A model generated the notes under the pieces. That model did not search any database. It saw nothing but the letters and a program-made list of their open reading frames with translations, and was not told the DNA's origin. The position numbers were made by a program, and so were the translations under genes. Below, piece after piece: positions 27,883 through 37,650 of a stretch of DNA of 64,000 bases. The DNA is taken from assembly GCF_900116555.1 (NCBI RefSeq), contig NZ_FPAT01000015.1, positions 62,001 through 126,000 on the forward strand, in the 5' to 3' direction. Within the stretch, counting starts at the first letter, position 1. Each line of letters begins with the position of its first letter. This stretch comes from Actinopolyspora lacussalsi subsp. righensis (lineage in GTDB: Bacteria > Actinomycetota > Actinomycetes > Mycobacteriales > Pseudonocardiaceae).

Positions 27883-27967
27883 GCGGTAGACGTCCCCGGC
27901 GTCCGCCGAGTTCCGACCCCTCGTGCCGCGACGGGCCGGAACCCCGATCCGAGAAGTGACATCCCAG

Positions 27968-28011
27968 GGCCGTTCCCGGAGTCGTTACGCCGCCTCCGGG
28001 AACGGCCGTTT
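27968..28011 (+). terminator. terminator of the amt-glnK operon
   Basis: A perfect 13-bp stem (27968-27980 with 27995-28007) and 14-base loop, followed by GTTTTCG. The best Rho-independent-like terminator in this part of the window. Confidence 0.85.
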
Positions 28012-28345
28012 TCGTGTCCGGGCCGGGCGCTGTGCTCGTCCGCGCGGCACCGGTGCCGCGTAGGACCCGGTAGCGCGGTGCACCCGGATATGCGTAGCAA
28101 TACGTAGCCCGGTTCAGGGGTCATCACGGTCTCGTCGCGGGCCGTCCGAACGCCAGAATCCCGGTGTGACGCCGTGAACATTCCCCGATGAGGGGTGGAG
28201 CTTCCCGCCCGTGCTGGGGGTCGGGCGGGAGCCGTCGGGGAGTGTTCCGCGTGCCAGGGGGTACCCGTCGGATGGCCCGTCGAGGGGTCGGGCCATCCGG
28301 CCGGTCCGGCTCCGGCGAACGCCGACGGGTGGCCCGCGGTTCGGG

Positions 28346-28351
28346 TACAGT
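28346..28351 (+). promoter_or_regulatory. candidate -10 element for a leaderless mRNA
   Basis: TACAGT ends nine bases before the GTG at 28361, and no Shine-Dalgarno sequence is present between them. This spacing fits a leaderless transcript starting at the GTG. No clear -35 is seen. Confidence 0.35.
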
Positions 28352-28360
28352 GAACGCGAA

Positions 28361-28999
28361 GTGAGTACACGAAGTGACTTCCGGCGCGCTGTTCTGCTCG
28401 CGCGTGGTGTCGCCGGAACCACCACGTGTCCCGTCCGTGACGGAAAACACGACGATTCCGCTTCACACATCCGGATCGGCCGTAGGGACCTGCTCGTCGT
28501 CGCGGGACTGCCGGGGGCGGGCAAGACCACGCTGCTGGGTTCGCTTCGGTGCTCCGAGCCCACCCTCGTGCTGGACTCCGCGCAGTTGTACCGGGTGCTG
28601 CTCGCCGGGTTCGGTACCGGCGTCCCCCGGCGGCTCTACCGGGCGATCGTCCACCCGCTGCACTACGCCAGGATCGTGGTGGCCTGCCTGCTGGCTCCCG
28701 GTGTCGTCGTGGTGCACGTCCCCGCCACACGCCGCACCGCGCGGGGGCTGCTGGTCGCGCTCGCCACGCTCACGCGGCGGAGTCCGGTGCTGTGCTGGTT
28801 GGAGGTCTCTCCCGAGGCCGCGCTGGCGGGGCAGCGGGCACGTGGCAGAATGATAGCGGCACGTGCGTTCGCTCGACATGTACGCCGTGCCCGGCTCCCC
28901 GTGCGATACCTGTACCGCATCGGCAGGTTGCGAGGATGGCACCGGGTGTACGTACTCACCCGCGCGGAGGTTACTGGCGGGGTTCAACTGGTTCCGTAG
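28361..28999 (+). CDS. small P-loop NTPase (AAA_33/kinase-like)
   Basis: A 212-residue protein with Walker A AGLPGAGKTTLL near residue 50, preceded by a beta strand, then VLDSAQLYRVLL and, later, a basic region (QRARGRMIAARAFARHVRRAR) resembling the lid of small nucleotide-binding kinases. The group includes zeta-toxin-like and polynucleotide kinase-like proteins; no partner antitoxin gene is adjacent, so no toxin role is claimed. GTG 28361 is preferred over the longer frame because homology-like sequence begins only after it. Confidence 0.6.
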   Translation: MSTRSDFRRAVLLARGVAGTTTCPVRDGKHDDSASHIRIGRRDLLVVAGLPGAGKTTLLGSLRCSEPTLVLDSAQLYRVLLAGFGTGVPRRLYRAIVHPLHYARIVVACLLAPGVVVVHVPATRRTARGLLVALATLTRRSPVLCWLEVSPEAALAGQRARGRMIAARAFARHVRRARLPVRYLYRIGRLRGWHRVYVLTRAEVTGGVQLVP

Positions 29000-29296
29000 T
29001 GTCATGTTGTTCCCCGAATGACCGACGGGGGGCCGAGACGGACGTGATCGACCGTTACCCTGGACGGTACGCGCCGGACGCACCCGGCGCTGCCGGCTGA
29101 GATTCATCGAGCTGCGAGTGACTGGCAACAGAGTGTGCGTTGCGGGTGAGCGCGGCCCGAGATGCGTAGGCGACGGTGCGTGAACGGTGCCGTCGGTTAG
29201 CGAACCCGATTCGTGCGATCCGTGTCGTGGATGCCGCCACGGGTTCGTCCGCAGTGCTTCAGCCGCCCCGACCACACGAGGAGACCTCAGACTTAC

Positions 29297-31048
29297 ATGC
29301 CCACATTCGACGAGCTCGATCTCGACAGCCGCGTACTGCAGACCCTGACCGAACTCGGTTACGAGACCCCCTCGCCCATTCAGTCGGAGACCATTCCGTC
29401 GCTGCTGCAGGGGCGTGACGTGACCGGTCAGGCGCAGACCGGCACCGGCAAGACCGCCGCCTTCGGGCTGCCCATACTCTCCAGCATCGATCTCGACAAG
29501 CGCAAGAAACCGCAGGCCCTCGTGCTGGCTCCCACCCGTGAGCTGGCCATCCAGGTGGCAGAGGCGTTCCGTACCTATGCCGCCAACCTGCCCGGCCTCC
29601 GGGTGCTGCCCATCTACGGTGGACAGAGCTACGGTCCGCAGCTCGGCGGGCTGCGTGACGGCGCGCACGTGATCGTCGGCACTCCGGGTCGTCTCATCGA
29701 CCATCTCGATCGGGGGTCGCTGGACCTGTCCGAGCTGAGCCACGTGGTGCTCGACGAGGCGGACGAGATGCTGCGCATGGGATTCATCGAGGACGTGGAG
29801 CGGATCCTGAAGTCCGTTCCGTCCCAGCGGCAGGTCGCGCTGTTCTCGGCGACCATGCCGAACGCCGTGCGCAAGATCAGCCAGTCCTACCTGGACAACC
29901 CCGTGGAGGTGGCGGTTCGCAGCTCCACCACCACGGCGGCCAACATCCGCCAGCGCTACTGGCAGGTGCGCGGTGTTCGCAAGGTCGACGCGTTGTCACG
30001 GCTGCTCGAGGTCGAACCGGTCGACGCGGCCATCGTGTTCGCCCGCACCAAGCAGCTCACCGAGGAACTGACCGAGCAGCTGCGGCAGCGCGGTTTCAAC
30101 GCCGCCGCGATCAACGGTGACATCGCCCAGGCGCAGCGTGAGCGCACCATCGACCAGCTGCGGCAGGGCCGCACCGACATTCTCGTGGCCACCGACGTCG
30201 CCGCGCGCGGACTGGACGTGGACCGGGTCTCGCACGTGCTCAACTACGACGCCCCTCACGACAGCGAGTCCTACGTACACCGGATCGGTCGTACCGGTCG
30301 AGCCGGCCGCAGCGGCGAGGCGATCCTGTTCGTGACCTCGCGGGAACGGCAGCTGCTGCGTTCCATCGAGAAGGCCACCGGCCAGTCCATCGAGCGGATG
30401 GACCTTCCGACGATCGAGGCGGTCAACGAGCGACGGCTCGAACGTTTCCGCCAGCGGATCACCGACACGCTGCAGAACGGCGAGCTGGAGATCTTCGAAC
30501 AGCTGGTGCGCGACTACGAGCAGAACAGCGAGGTTCCCGCGGCCAGGGTGGCGGCGGCACTCGCGAGCATGACCCAGGGCGACCGTCCGCTGCTGTTGCA
30601 ACCGGAACCCGAGCCCGAGCCGAAATCCCGTCGCAACTCGCAGCGCTCCGCCGAGTTCGAGTCCTCGGACTCCGACACGGCCATGTTCCGGGTGGAGGTC
30701 GGTCGTCGCAATCGCGTGACCCCCAGTGCCCTGGTGGGGGCGCTGGCCAACGAGGGCGGCCTTTCCAGCAAGCGGATCGGGCACATCGACATCCGCGACG
30801 AGCACACGCTCGTGGAGCTGCCCGCCGAGATCCCGGAGGAGATGCTGCGCAAGCTGCGCAAGACGCAGGTCGCCGGACGTGGACTGCGGATCAGCCGCAC
30901 CGAGGGAGAGCCACCTCGTCGTTCCGGTGGCGGCTGGTCCCGCAGGCCCGGCGGCAGGGAGCGCTCGAGTTCCCGGCGCAAGGGGCGTGCCGGTGCGGGC
31001 GGACCGCGTTCCGGCGGTGACAAGCGTCCGGCGGTCGATCGAGGCTGA
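29297..31048 (+). CDS. deaD: DEAD-box ATP-dependent RNA helicase (DeaD/CsdA type)
   Basis: RNA helicase that unwinds structured RNA and helps ribosome assembly, especially in the cold. The 583 residues carry the Q motif (GYETPSPIQ), AQTGTGKT, PTRELAIQ, DEAD box VLDEADEM, SAT, and HRIGRTGRAGRSG. A C-terminal DbpA-type RNA-binding domain (about 455-530, VEVGRRNRVTPSALVGA onward) and an Arg/Gly-rich tail follow. ATG 29297 has GGAG shortly upstream. The 297-bp leader (29000-29296) holds no gene and could be a structured 5' UTR, as for other cold-shock helicases. Confidence 0.94.
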   Translation: MPTFDELDLDSRVLQTLTELGYETPSPIQSETIPSLLQGRDVTGQAQTGTGKTAAFGLPILSSIDLDKRKKPQALVLAPTRELAIQVAEAFRTYAANLPGLRVLPIYGGQSYGPQLGGLRDGAHVIVGTPGRLIDHLDRGSLDLSELSHVVLDEADEMLRMGFIEDVERILKSVPSQRQVALFSATMPNAVRKISQSYLDNPVEVAVRSSTTTAANIRQRYWQVRGVRKVDALSRLLEVEPVDAAIVFARTKQLTEELTEQLRQRGFNAAAINGDIAQAQRERTIDQLRQGRTDILVATDVAARGLDVDRVSHVLNYDAPHDSESYVHRIGRTGRAGRSGEAILFVTSRERQLLRSIEKATGQSIERMDLPTIEAVNERRLERFRQRITDTLQNGELEIFEQLVRDYEQNSEVPAARVAAALASMTQGDRPLLLQPEPEPEPKSRRNSQRSAEFESSDSDTAMFRVEVGRRNRVTPSALVGALANEGGLSSKRIGHIDIRDEHTLVELPAEIPEEMLRKLRKTQVAGRGLRISRTEGEPPRRSGGGWSRRPGGRERSSSRRKGRAGAGGPRSGGDKRPAVDRG

Positions 31049-31141
31049 CGATCGGTTCGTGTCCCTGTCCGCCTTCGGGCACCGTAGGTGGGCGGTTACC
31101 CTCGGCGTAGGAACATCGACGACTCTGGAGCCCGTGACCCC

Positions 31142-32683
31142 GTGTTCGACACTCTTTCCGACCGGCTCACTTCGGTCCTGAAGAACCTGCGCGGCAAAGG
31201 GCGCCTGTCCGAGGCGGACATCGACGCCACCGCGCGCGAGATCCGTATCGCGTTGCTGGAAGCCGACGTGGCACTGCCGGTGGTGCGCGGCTTCATCTCG
31301 GGAGTCAAGGAGCGAGCCAAGGGCACCGAGGTGTCCCAGGCCCTCAATCCCGCCCAGCAAGTGATCAAGATCGTCAACGAGGAGCTGGTCGGCATCCTCG
31401 GTGGCGAGAAGCGGGATCTCACGCTCGCGAAGAAGCCACCCACGGTGATCCTGCTCGCGGGGTTGCAGGGTTCCGGTAAGACCACGTTGGCGGGCAAGCT
31501 GGCCAAGTGGCTCGCCGGGCAGGGACACACCCCGATGCTCGTGGCCTGCGACCTGCAGCGCCCCAACGCCGTGACGCAGTTGCAGGTGGTGGGGGAGCGT
31601 GCCGGTTCGCCGGTCTTCGCTCCCGAACCGGGCAACGGTGTCGGCGACCCCGTGGACGTCGCGCGTCGCGGTGTCGCCGAGGCGGAACGTGCCCAGCACG
31701 ACGTCGTCATCGTCGACACCGCGGGACGCCTCGGTGTCGACGAGGAGATGATGCAGCAGGCCTCGGACATCCGCGACGCGGTGAATCCGAACGAGATCCT
31801 GTTCGTGGTCGACGCCATGATCGGTCAGGACGCCGTGAGCACCGCCGAGGCGTTCCGTGACGGAGTCGGTTTCAACGGCGTGGTGCTGACCAAGCTCGAC
31901 GGTGACGCGCGGGGTGGTGCCGCGCTGTCGGTCCGCCAGGTCACCGGTGAGCCCATCATGTTCGCCTCCAACGGCGAGAAGATCGAGGACTTCGACGTCT
32001 TCCATCCCGACCGGATGGCCAGTCGTATCCTCGGCATGGGCGACATGCTCACGCTGATCGAGCAGGCCGAGCAGGCCTTCGACGCGGATCGCGCCGAGCA
32101 GGCCGCCGAGAAGCTCGGCACCGGCGAGCTCACGTTGGAGGACTTCCTGGAGCAGATGCAGGCGGTCCGGCGTATGGGGCCGTTGCAGAATCTGGTCGGC
32201 ATGCTGCCCGGTGCCAACCAGATGAAGGACCAGCTCGCCAACTTCGACGAGGCGCACCTCGACAGGGTGCAGGCCATCATCCGGGGCATGACCCCGGCCG
32301 AACGTGCCGACCCGAAGATCATCAACGCCTCTCGCAGGCAGCGGATCGCCAATGGCTCCGGTGTGCGGGTCAGCGACATCAACGACCTGGTCAGCAGGTT
32401 CTTCGAGGCCCGCAAGATGATGCAGCAGATGGCGGGCCAGTTCGGCGGCGGTGGTGGTGGGGGCCGTAAGGCCACCAAGAAGGACAAGGGCAAGAAGGGC
32501 AAGAAGGGCAAGAACAAGGGGTCGACGCAGCCCAAGGCGGCGCGCGGCGGTATGCCCGGTGGTCTTCCCGGCATGCCCGGAGGCCAGCAGGGTGCCGACC
32601 CGTCCCAGCTGACGGGCGGGCTCAACCAGCTTCCCCCCGGATTCGACCCGTCGAAGCTCGACTTCGGCAAGAAGAAGAAGTAA
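31142..32683 (+). CDS. ffh: signal recognition particle protein Ffh (SRP54)
   Basis: GTPase that binds 4.5S RNA and signal sequences and delivers ribosomes to FtsY. GTG 31142 gives FDTLSDRLTSVLKNLRGKG at the N-terminus (N domain). The G domain has GLQGSGKTTLAGK, DTAGRLGVDEE and TKLDGDARGGAAL. The M domain carries the RNA-binding SRRQRIANGSG and methionine-rich ARKMMQQMAGQF. A Lys/Gly/Pro-rich tail (about residues 440-513) is longer than in E. coli Ffh. 513 residues in all. Confidence 0.96.
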   Translation: MFDTLSDRLTSVLKNLRGKGRLSEADIDATAREIRIALLEADVALPVVRGFISGVKERAKGTEVSQALNPAQQVIKIVNEELVGILGGEKRDLTLAKKPPTVILLAGLQGSGKTTLAGKLAKWLAGQGHTPMLVACDLQRPNAVTQLQVVGERAGSPVFAPEPGNGVGDPVDVARRGVAEAERAQHDVVIVDTAGRLGVDEEMMQQASDIRDAVNPNEILFVVDAMIGQDAVSTAEAFRDGVGFNGVVLTKLDGDARGGAALSVRQVTGEPIMFASNGEKIEDFDVFHPDRMASRILGMGDMLTLIEQAEQAFDADRAEQAAEKLGTGELTLEDFLEQMQAVRRMGPLQNLVGMLPGANQMKDQLANFDEAHLDRVQAIIRGMTPAERADPKIINASRRQRIANGSGVRVSDINDLVSRFFEARKMMQQMAGQFGGGGGGGRKATKKDKGKKGKKGKNKGSTQPKAARGGMPGGLPGMPGGQQGADPSQLTGGLNQLPPGFDPSKLDFGKKKK

Positions 32684-32854
32684 AACCGCGCTCGCGGTCG
32701 CTCACCGGAGTCCCGAAGCGGTCGGCGAGCGCCCCGGGAAGCGGTATCACCGGAAGCGTCCGACCGGAGGCACCCCACGGGCCCGTGGAACGCGGGTCCG
32801 TGGCCGAGGTCCGGCCCCGGTCGCGAGGAGCGGTTCGATGACCGAGGAGCGTTC

Positions 32855-33928
32855 GTGACGGCTCTGCACCTGCGTGGCGTGCTGCTGCCCGAGGGAAGAT
32901 CGCGTGATCTGTGGATCAGTGACGGTCTGATCAGCACCGAACCGATCGAGGACGCCGTCACCATCCTCGACGGTGGGTACGTGCTGCCCGGTCCCGTCGA
33001 CGCACACTGCCACGTCGGTATCGGTCCGGACGGCCCGGTGGACCTCGACGAGGCGGTGACCCAGGCGGAGACCGACGCGGCAGCGGGGACCCTGTTGATC
33101 AGGGACTGTGGCTCTCCGGTGGACACCACGCCGCTCCAGTCCCGTCCCGACCTTCCCCGGATCATTCGCGCCGGTAGGCATCTGGCACGGCCGAAGCGCT
33201 ACATACCGAATCTCGCCGAACAGCTCGACGACCCGGAGGAGCTTCCGGAAGCGGTGGCGAGACAGGCCGCCCAGGGCGACGGTTGGGTCAAGCTGGTCGG
33301 TGACTGGATAGACCGTTCGGTGGGGGACCTGGCTCCGCTCTGGAACCCGGACGTGCTGCACAAGGCCGTCGAGACCGCGCATCGACACGGGGCCCGGGTC
33401 ACCGCGCACGTCTTCGGGAAACAGGCGCTGGCAGGGCTGCTGGACGCGGGGATCGACTGCATCGAGCACGGCACGGGGCTCGACGACGCGATGATCGAAC
33501 GGATGGCGCGTGACGGCATCGCGCTGGTCCCCACACTGATCAATATCGAGAACTTCCCCGCCTTCGCGGCCGCCGCCACCAAGTATCCGGACTACGCGTC
33601 ACACATGCACCGGCTCCATCGTGACGGAGACCGCACCGTGCGCAAGGCCGTCGAGGCCGGAGTTCCCGTCTACGCGGGCACCGACGCCGGTGGTGGTATC
33701 GAGCACGGCAGGCTCGTCGACGAGATCGTCGCGTTGCACCGGGTGGGGATGTCTCGGGAACAGGCGCTGGGCGCCGCGACCTGGTCCGCCCGCCGCTGGC
33801 TCGGCTTCGCGGGGTTGGAGCACGGTGCCGAGGCCGATCTGGTCTGCTACGCCTCGGACCCGCGGGCTGATCTGGACGCGCTGCGCTCCCCGGAGCGGAT
33901 CCTGTTGCGCGGCGGTGTGCTGCGGTGA
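32855..33928 (+). CDS. amidohydrolase family protein
   Basis: Metal-dependent hydrolase of the imidazolonepropionase/prolidase-like group, 357 residues. Metal ligands are visible: the DAHCHVG pair, Lys in GWVKLVGD (often carbamylated), His in TAHVFG, His in CIEHGTG, and Asp in YAGTDAGGGIEHGR. A small N-terminal beta-sandwich (WISDGLIS) precedes the barrel. The substrate is unknown. The same neighbour follows ffh in mycobacteria (Rv2915c), so it is a conserved but poorly understood actinobacterial gene. Confidence 0.85.
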   Translation: MTALHLRGVLLPEGRSRDLWISDGLISTEPIEDAVTILDGGYVLPGPVDAHCHVGIGPDGPVDLDEAVTQAETDAAAGTLLIRDCGSPVDTTPLQSRPDLPRIIRAGRHLARPKRYIPNLAEQLDDPEELPEAVARQAAQGDGWVKLVGDWIDRSVGDLAPLWNPDVLHKAVETAHRHGARVTAHVFGKQALAGLLDAGIDCIEHGTGLDDAMIERMARDGIALVPTLINIENFPAFAAAATKYPDYASHMHRLHRDGDRTVRKAVEAGVPVYAGTDAGGGIEHGRLVDEIVALHRVGMSREQALGAATWSARRWLGFAGLEHGAEADLVCYASDPRADLDALRSPERILLRGGVLR

Positions 33929-34081
33929 CGAACCACTCCGGTGGTCACTCCTCGGATCCGCGCGTCCCGTCCCGGTGGTATATCCAGGTGCCGACCCCCC
34001 GATGTCGGCGGTAGTCTGTCGACCCGGCGGGGACGGATCGTTCCGGGCCCCGGAAGTCACCTGGATCGCACGGAGGCGCCC

Positions 34082-34873
34082 GTGACGGCACCGCAGTCAT
34101 CCGGATCCGGCGGAGACGTTGATCCGGAACAGTCCGACGCGGCCATTCCGAGTCCGGACGGCGGGTCGACCGTGGTGACGGGCCCGCGATGGGGCTTCGG
34201 GGCCTTCTTCCTCGCGGAGGCCGTGTTCGTGCTGGTATCGGTGGGACTCGCGGCCCTGGTCGGGGACTTCGGTGAGCAGGGTTGGATGGGGCCCGTTTTC
34301 GTGCTCGTGCTGATGGCTCCCACGGTGCTGGCCGGTCTGGTGGCCGTCGTCGCGACCATGGTGCGTGGGAACGGGCCGGTGCGGGACTTCGGGCTGCGGT
34401 GGCGACGCTCCGATGTGCGGACGGGGCTGATCATCGGTTTCTGCGGGTTGGTGCTGAGTACCGTCGCCTCGGCGCTCTGGACCCGCTGGGTCGGTGCGGA
34501 TCAGGCCAACTCCGCCGTGGGAAGTCTGCTCGAGGACATCCGACTTCCCCCGGTGCTGGCAGTGATCATTTTTCTGCACGTGTGGCTGATCGCACCGGTC
34601 TGCGAGGAGCTGCTCTACCGCGGTCTGCTCTGGGGAGCGATGGAGCGGCTCAGGTTCAGCCAGCTGACCGTTTTTCTGCTCACCACCGCGATATTCGCCA
34701 TCGGGCACTTCGAGCCCGCCCGTACGCTGCTGCTGATCGTGATAGCGGTCCCGATAGGGCTGGCCCGCCTGGTTACCGGAAGGTTGACTGCTAGCGTCGT
34801 GGCACACCAGGTGAACAACTTCCTGCCCGCGCTGGGGCTGTTGCTCATGTCGCTGGGCATGTTGCCTGCCTGA
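34082..34873 (+). CDS. CPBP-family intramembrane metalloprotease
   Basis: Membrane protein of 263 residues with six to eight hydrophobic segments after a Ser/Asp-rich N-terminus. The glutamate motif CEELLYRG and the second motif AIFAIGHF (His), with HQVNNFLPA near the end, define the CPBP (Abi/CAAX protease) family. Members cleave prenylated or signal-type substrates, or act in bacteriocin immunity; the substrate here is unknown. GTG 34082. Confidence 0.87.
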   Translation: MTAPQSSGSGGDVDPEQSDAAIPSPDGGSTVVTGPRWGFGAFFLAEAVFVLVSVGLAALVGDFGEQGWMGPVFVLVLMAPTVLAGLVAVVATMVRGNGPVRDFGLRWRRSDVRTGLIIGFCGLVLSTVASALWTRWVGADQANSAVGSLLEDIRLPPVLAVIIFLHVWLIAPVCEELLYRGLLWGAMERLRFSQLTVFLLTTAIFAIGHFEPARTLLLIVIAVPIGLARLVTGRLTASVVAHQVNNFLPALGLLLMSLGMLPA

Positions 34874-35107
34874 GAGACCGGTCGGGGATCCGTTCCTCGG
34901 GACCTTCCGCTCCGGCGGTGTGCCCGAGCCGGAGACCGTGGGCTCCTGCCCGAAAACGGGTCTGGCACAATAGGGAGCTGTTCGCCACGAGCGGGCTCTC
35001 TCACCGCTTCGTGGCTGGTCGAAGTATGAGCATCCCGGCGCTTCCGGCGCCGGTGCACAGTGATGCTCACCGGAGCACGAACGAGAGTTTGAGGAGCACC
35101 ACCACCC

Positions 35108-35563
35108 GTGGCAGTTAAGATCAAGTTGATGCGGTTGGGCAAGATCCGTGAACCGCACTACCGTATTGTCGTGGCCGACGCGAAGACCCGCCGTGACGGC
35201 AGGGACATCGAGACCATCGGCCAGTACCACCCCAAGCAGCAGCCGAGTCACATCCAGGTGAACTCCGAGCGTGCGCAGTACTGGCTCGGCGTCGGTGCCC
35301 AGCCCACCGAGCGGGTTCAGCACCTGCTCAAGGTCACCGGTGACTGGCAGAAGTTCAAGGGGCTTCCCGGAGCCGAGGGCTCGCTGCAGGTGAAGGAAGC
35401 CAAGACCCCCAAGCAGGAGCTTTTCGAGGCAGCGCTGGCCGCCGCCGACGAGGAGCCGGGCGCGGACGCCACCACCCCGAAGAAGAAGGGTGGCGGCAAG
35501 AAGTCCGAGTCCTCCGCCGCTGCGGACGAGAACAAGGAGCAGGCCGAGGAAGGCCAGGAGTGA
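35108..35563 (+). CDS. rpsP: 30S ribosomal protein bS16
   Basis: Ribosomal protein of the 30S body. The N-terminal about 85 residues are standard ([29 protein letters not shown]). The C-terminal about 65 residues are an added acidic/basic Ala-Glu-Lys tail of the kind seen in actinobacteria (151 residues against about 82 in E. coli). GTG start with GAGG upstream. First gene of rpsP-khpA-rimM. A CACAATAGGG sequence near 34976 may be part of its promoter. Confidence 0.97.
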   Translation: MAVKIKLMRLGKIREPHYRIVVADAKTRRDGRDIETIGQYHPKQQPSHIQVNSERAQYWLGVGAQPTERVQHLLKVTGDWQKFKGLPGAEGSLQVKEAKTPKQELFEAALAAADEEPGADATTPKKKGGGKKSESSAAADENKEQAEEGQE

Positions 35564-35799
35564 CTGTCCTCGCCGACGCGTTGGAGCACCTCGTCCGGGG
35601 GATCGTTGACAATCCCGACGAGGTGCGTGTCGAGTCGTTGACCACTCGTCGTGGTCGTACTCTCGAAGTTCACGTCAATCCCGACGACCTTGGCAAGGTG
35701 ATCGGCCGGGGTGGTCGGACCGCCACCGCGTTGCGCACCGTCGTTTCCGGCGTGGGCGGCCGTGGCATCAGGGTCGACGTGGTCGATACCGATCGCTGA
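35560..35799 (+). CDS. khpA: KH-domain RNA-binding protein KhpA (YlqC family)
   Basis: A 79-residue single KH domain with the GxxG-type loop [13 protein letters not shown]. KhpA works with KhpB in RNA binding linked to cell elongation and division in Gram-positive bacteria. GTG 35560 overlaps the rpsP stop by four bases; rimM follows after seven bases. This rpsP-khpA-rimM-trmD order is standard. Confidence 0.94.
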   Translation: MTVLADALEHLVRGIVDNPDEVRVESLTTRRGRTLEVHVNPDDLGKVIGRGGRTATALRTVVSGVGGRGIRVDVVDTDR

Positions 35800-35806
35800 G
35801 AACCCC

Positions 35807-36352
35807 ATGATGGCCGAGCAACAGGCGGCTCCACTCGTGGTCGGCCGTGTGGTCAAACCGCACGGAATCCAGGGCGAGTTGGTAGTGGAGATCCGCACGG
35901 ACAGTCCGGAACGACGTTTCGTCGTGGGCGCCGTACTCGGAGTGCTGTGGAAGTCCCGGGGAACGCGTCCCGAGTCGCTCGAACTGGCGGCCGTCCGGTG
36001 GCACGCCGGACGGCTGCTGGTCAAAGCCGTCGAAGTGACCACGCGTGAGGACGCCGAGCGCCTTCGGGGCGTGCTGCTCGGCGTTCGGCCGGAGGAACTG
36101 GAACAACTCGAGGATCCGGACGAGTTCCACGACCACGAGTTGGAAGGGCTGCGGGCGGTCCGCCCGGACGGTGCCGAGCTGGGCAGTCTGCTCGGTGTGC
36201 TGCACGCCCCGGCGGGGGAGTTGTTGCGGTTGTCGCTCCCGGACGGACGGGAGGCCCTGGTGCCGTTCGTCGCCGACATCGTCGTCGACGTGGACACCGA
36301 CCACGGCACCGTCACCATCGACCCTCCCGAGGGGCTCCTGGAACTCTTCTGA
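35807..36352 (+). CDS. rimM: ribosome maturation factor RimM
   Basis: Binds uS19 and helps 30S head assembly. The 181 residues have an N-terminal RimM domain (VVGRVVKPHGIQGELVVEIRTD) and a C-terminal PRC-barrel (EFHDHELEGLRAV, EALVPFVADIVVDVD). ATG 35807 (or the adjacent ATG 35810) fits the conserved start; the longer frame overlaps khpA. Confidence 0.94.
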   Translation: MMAEQQAAPLVVGRVVKPHGIQGELVVEIRTDSPERRFVVGAVLGVLWKSRGTRPESLELAAVRWHAGRLLVKAVEVTTREDAERLRGVLLGVRPEELEQLEDPDEFHDHELEGLRAVRPDGAELGSLLGVLHAPAGELLRLSLPDGREALVPFVADIVVDVDTDHGTVTIDPPEGLLELF

Positions 36353-36368
36353 GCCGATGACGAACCGC

Positions 36369-36387
36369 CGTTCCCCACCGGGGAACG
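36369..36387 (+). terminator. short hairpin between rimM and trmD
   Basis: Perfect 8-bp stem (36369-36376 with 36380-36387) with a three-base loop. No T-run follows. It may attenuate transcription into trmD or stabilise the upstream mRNA end. Confidence 0.4.
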
Positions 36388-36492
36388 TCCGTTCACGGTC
36401 CCGCCCCCGAGTCCGGTGCGTGTTTCCCGCCGTGGCCTCGGCTCGCGGCCGTGCGGTTCGACTGGTCGGCGGCCCGACCCCGGAAGGGAGCT

Positions 36493-37266
36493 GTGTTGCG
36501 GATCGACGTGTTGACGATCTTTCCCGATTATCTGGCTCCGGTACGGGAGGCCCTGTTGGGGAAGGCGATCGAGCGGGGCAGGCTCTCCGTGGGGGTCTAC
36601 GACCTGCGTGACTGGACCCACGATGTCCATCGCTCGGTCGATGACAGTCCCTACGGGGGCGGTCCCGGCATGGTGATGAAACCGGACGTGTGGGGTGAGG
36701 CGCTCGACAGCGTGGCCGCCGAGGCGGCGGAAACCCCCCGCCTGGTCGTCCCCACGCCCGCCGGGGTGCCGTTCGACCAGCACACTGCCCGTCGCTGGGC
36801 CCGCGAAGAGCGCCTGATCTTCGCCTGTGGCCGTTACGAAGGCATCGACCAGCGAGTCATCGACGACGCCGCCCGGAGGATGCCGGTCGAGGAGGTCTCC
36901 ATCGGTGATTACGTCCTCGTCGGTGGTGAGGTGGCCGCGCTGACCATGATCGAGGCCGTGGTGCGGTTGTTGCCCGGGGTACTCGGTAACCCGGCCTCGG
37001 CGGAGCAGGACTCGTTCTCGGACGGACTGCTGGAGGGGCCGAGCTACACGCGCCCGGAAACCTGGCGGGGGCTCTCCGTCCCCGATGTGCTGCGCTCCGG
37101 TGACCACGCGGCGGTGCGTCGCTGGCGCAGGGAGCAGGGTTTGGAACGTACGCTGCGTCGCCGTCCCGAGCTGCTCGACACGCTCCCTCCGGAGGAACTG
37201 GACGAGCACGACCGGGCACTGCTGGACCGGTTGCGACGGGAGCGTGCCTCGTCCGGCGAGGAATAG
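36493..37266 (+). CDS. trmD: tRNA (guanine(37)-N1)-methyltransferase TrmD
   Basis: Methylates G37 of tRNAs reading CNN/CGG codons, preventing frameshifts. SPOUT-fold protein of 257 residues with [24 protein letters not shown], and the SAM knot segment [14 protein letters not shown] 36493 after GGAAGGGAG gives the family N-terminus [12 protein letters not shown]; the upstream open frame (from 36451) is not conserved. Confidence 0.96.
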   Translation: MLRIDVLTIFPDYLAPVREALLGKAIERGRLSVGVYDLRDWTHDVHRSVDDSPYGGGPGMVMKPDVWGEALDSVAAEAAETPRLVVPTPAGVPFDQHTARRWAREERLIFACGRYEGIDQRVIDDAARRMPVEEVSIGDYVLVGGEVAALTMIEAVVRLLPGVLGNPASAEQDSFSDGLLEGPSYTRPETWRGLSVPDVLRSGDHAAVRRWRREQGLERTLRRRPELLDTLPPEELDEHDRALLDRLRRERASSGEE

Positions 37267-37650
37267 CGGGAACGGCGAGTCCGCCGGGCTCGCTTGCCGG
37301 GGGAGGGTCGCTTCGACGCTCTGGTGTCCGGTGACGTCGGGGCTCGTTCGGAGGCGACGAACCCGACTGATAAGCTGCCCGGTGAGACAATGCGACCGGT
37401 GCGGTGGCAGTACCACCGGTAATCGCTTTTCCGCTCCGGCGGACGTCTTCCTCGTGGTACGAGGTGACGCAAAACGACTCGGTGACTACCCGGGGCCCGA
37501 TCGGTGTTGTCGGGTAGGTCACAGGGGAATCCGCGCGGCCCGTCAGGGCCGAGAGGCGGATCGGTCGCCGTGACGCGAGTCGCGGCTCGCCCGAACAGAT
37601 TTCACTGTCGTGAGTGAACGTTCAACGACACGGATGAGGACGGACCACCG
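37267..37650 (+). other. leader region before rplS
   Basis: No gene is visible in 384 bp. TGATAAGCT near 37368-37376 is a possible -10 region. The remaining about 270 bases would form a long 5' leader for rplS. I could not identify a known ribosomal-protein leader structure by eye. Confidence 0.4.

Larger units (their letters stand above)
27883..28360. other. intergenic region after glnK
   Basis: No gene is seen in this 478-bp gap apart from the glnK terminator at 27968-28011 and a candidate promoter element near 28346. No trace of a glnD-like frame is visible on either strand. Confidence 0.5.

Noticed and set aside
28361-28999. Zeta-type toxin
   Set aside because: Only the Walker A region is shared; no epsilon-like antitoxin gene lies beside it.
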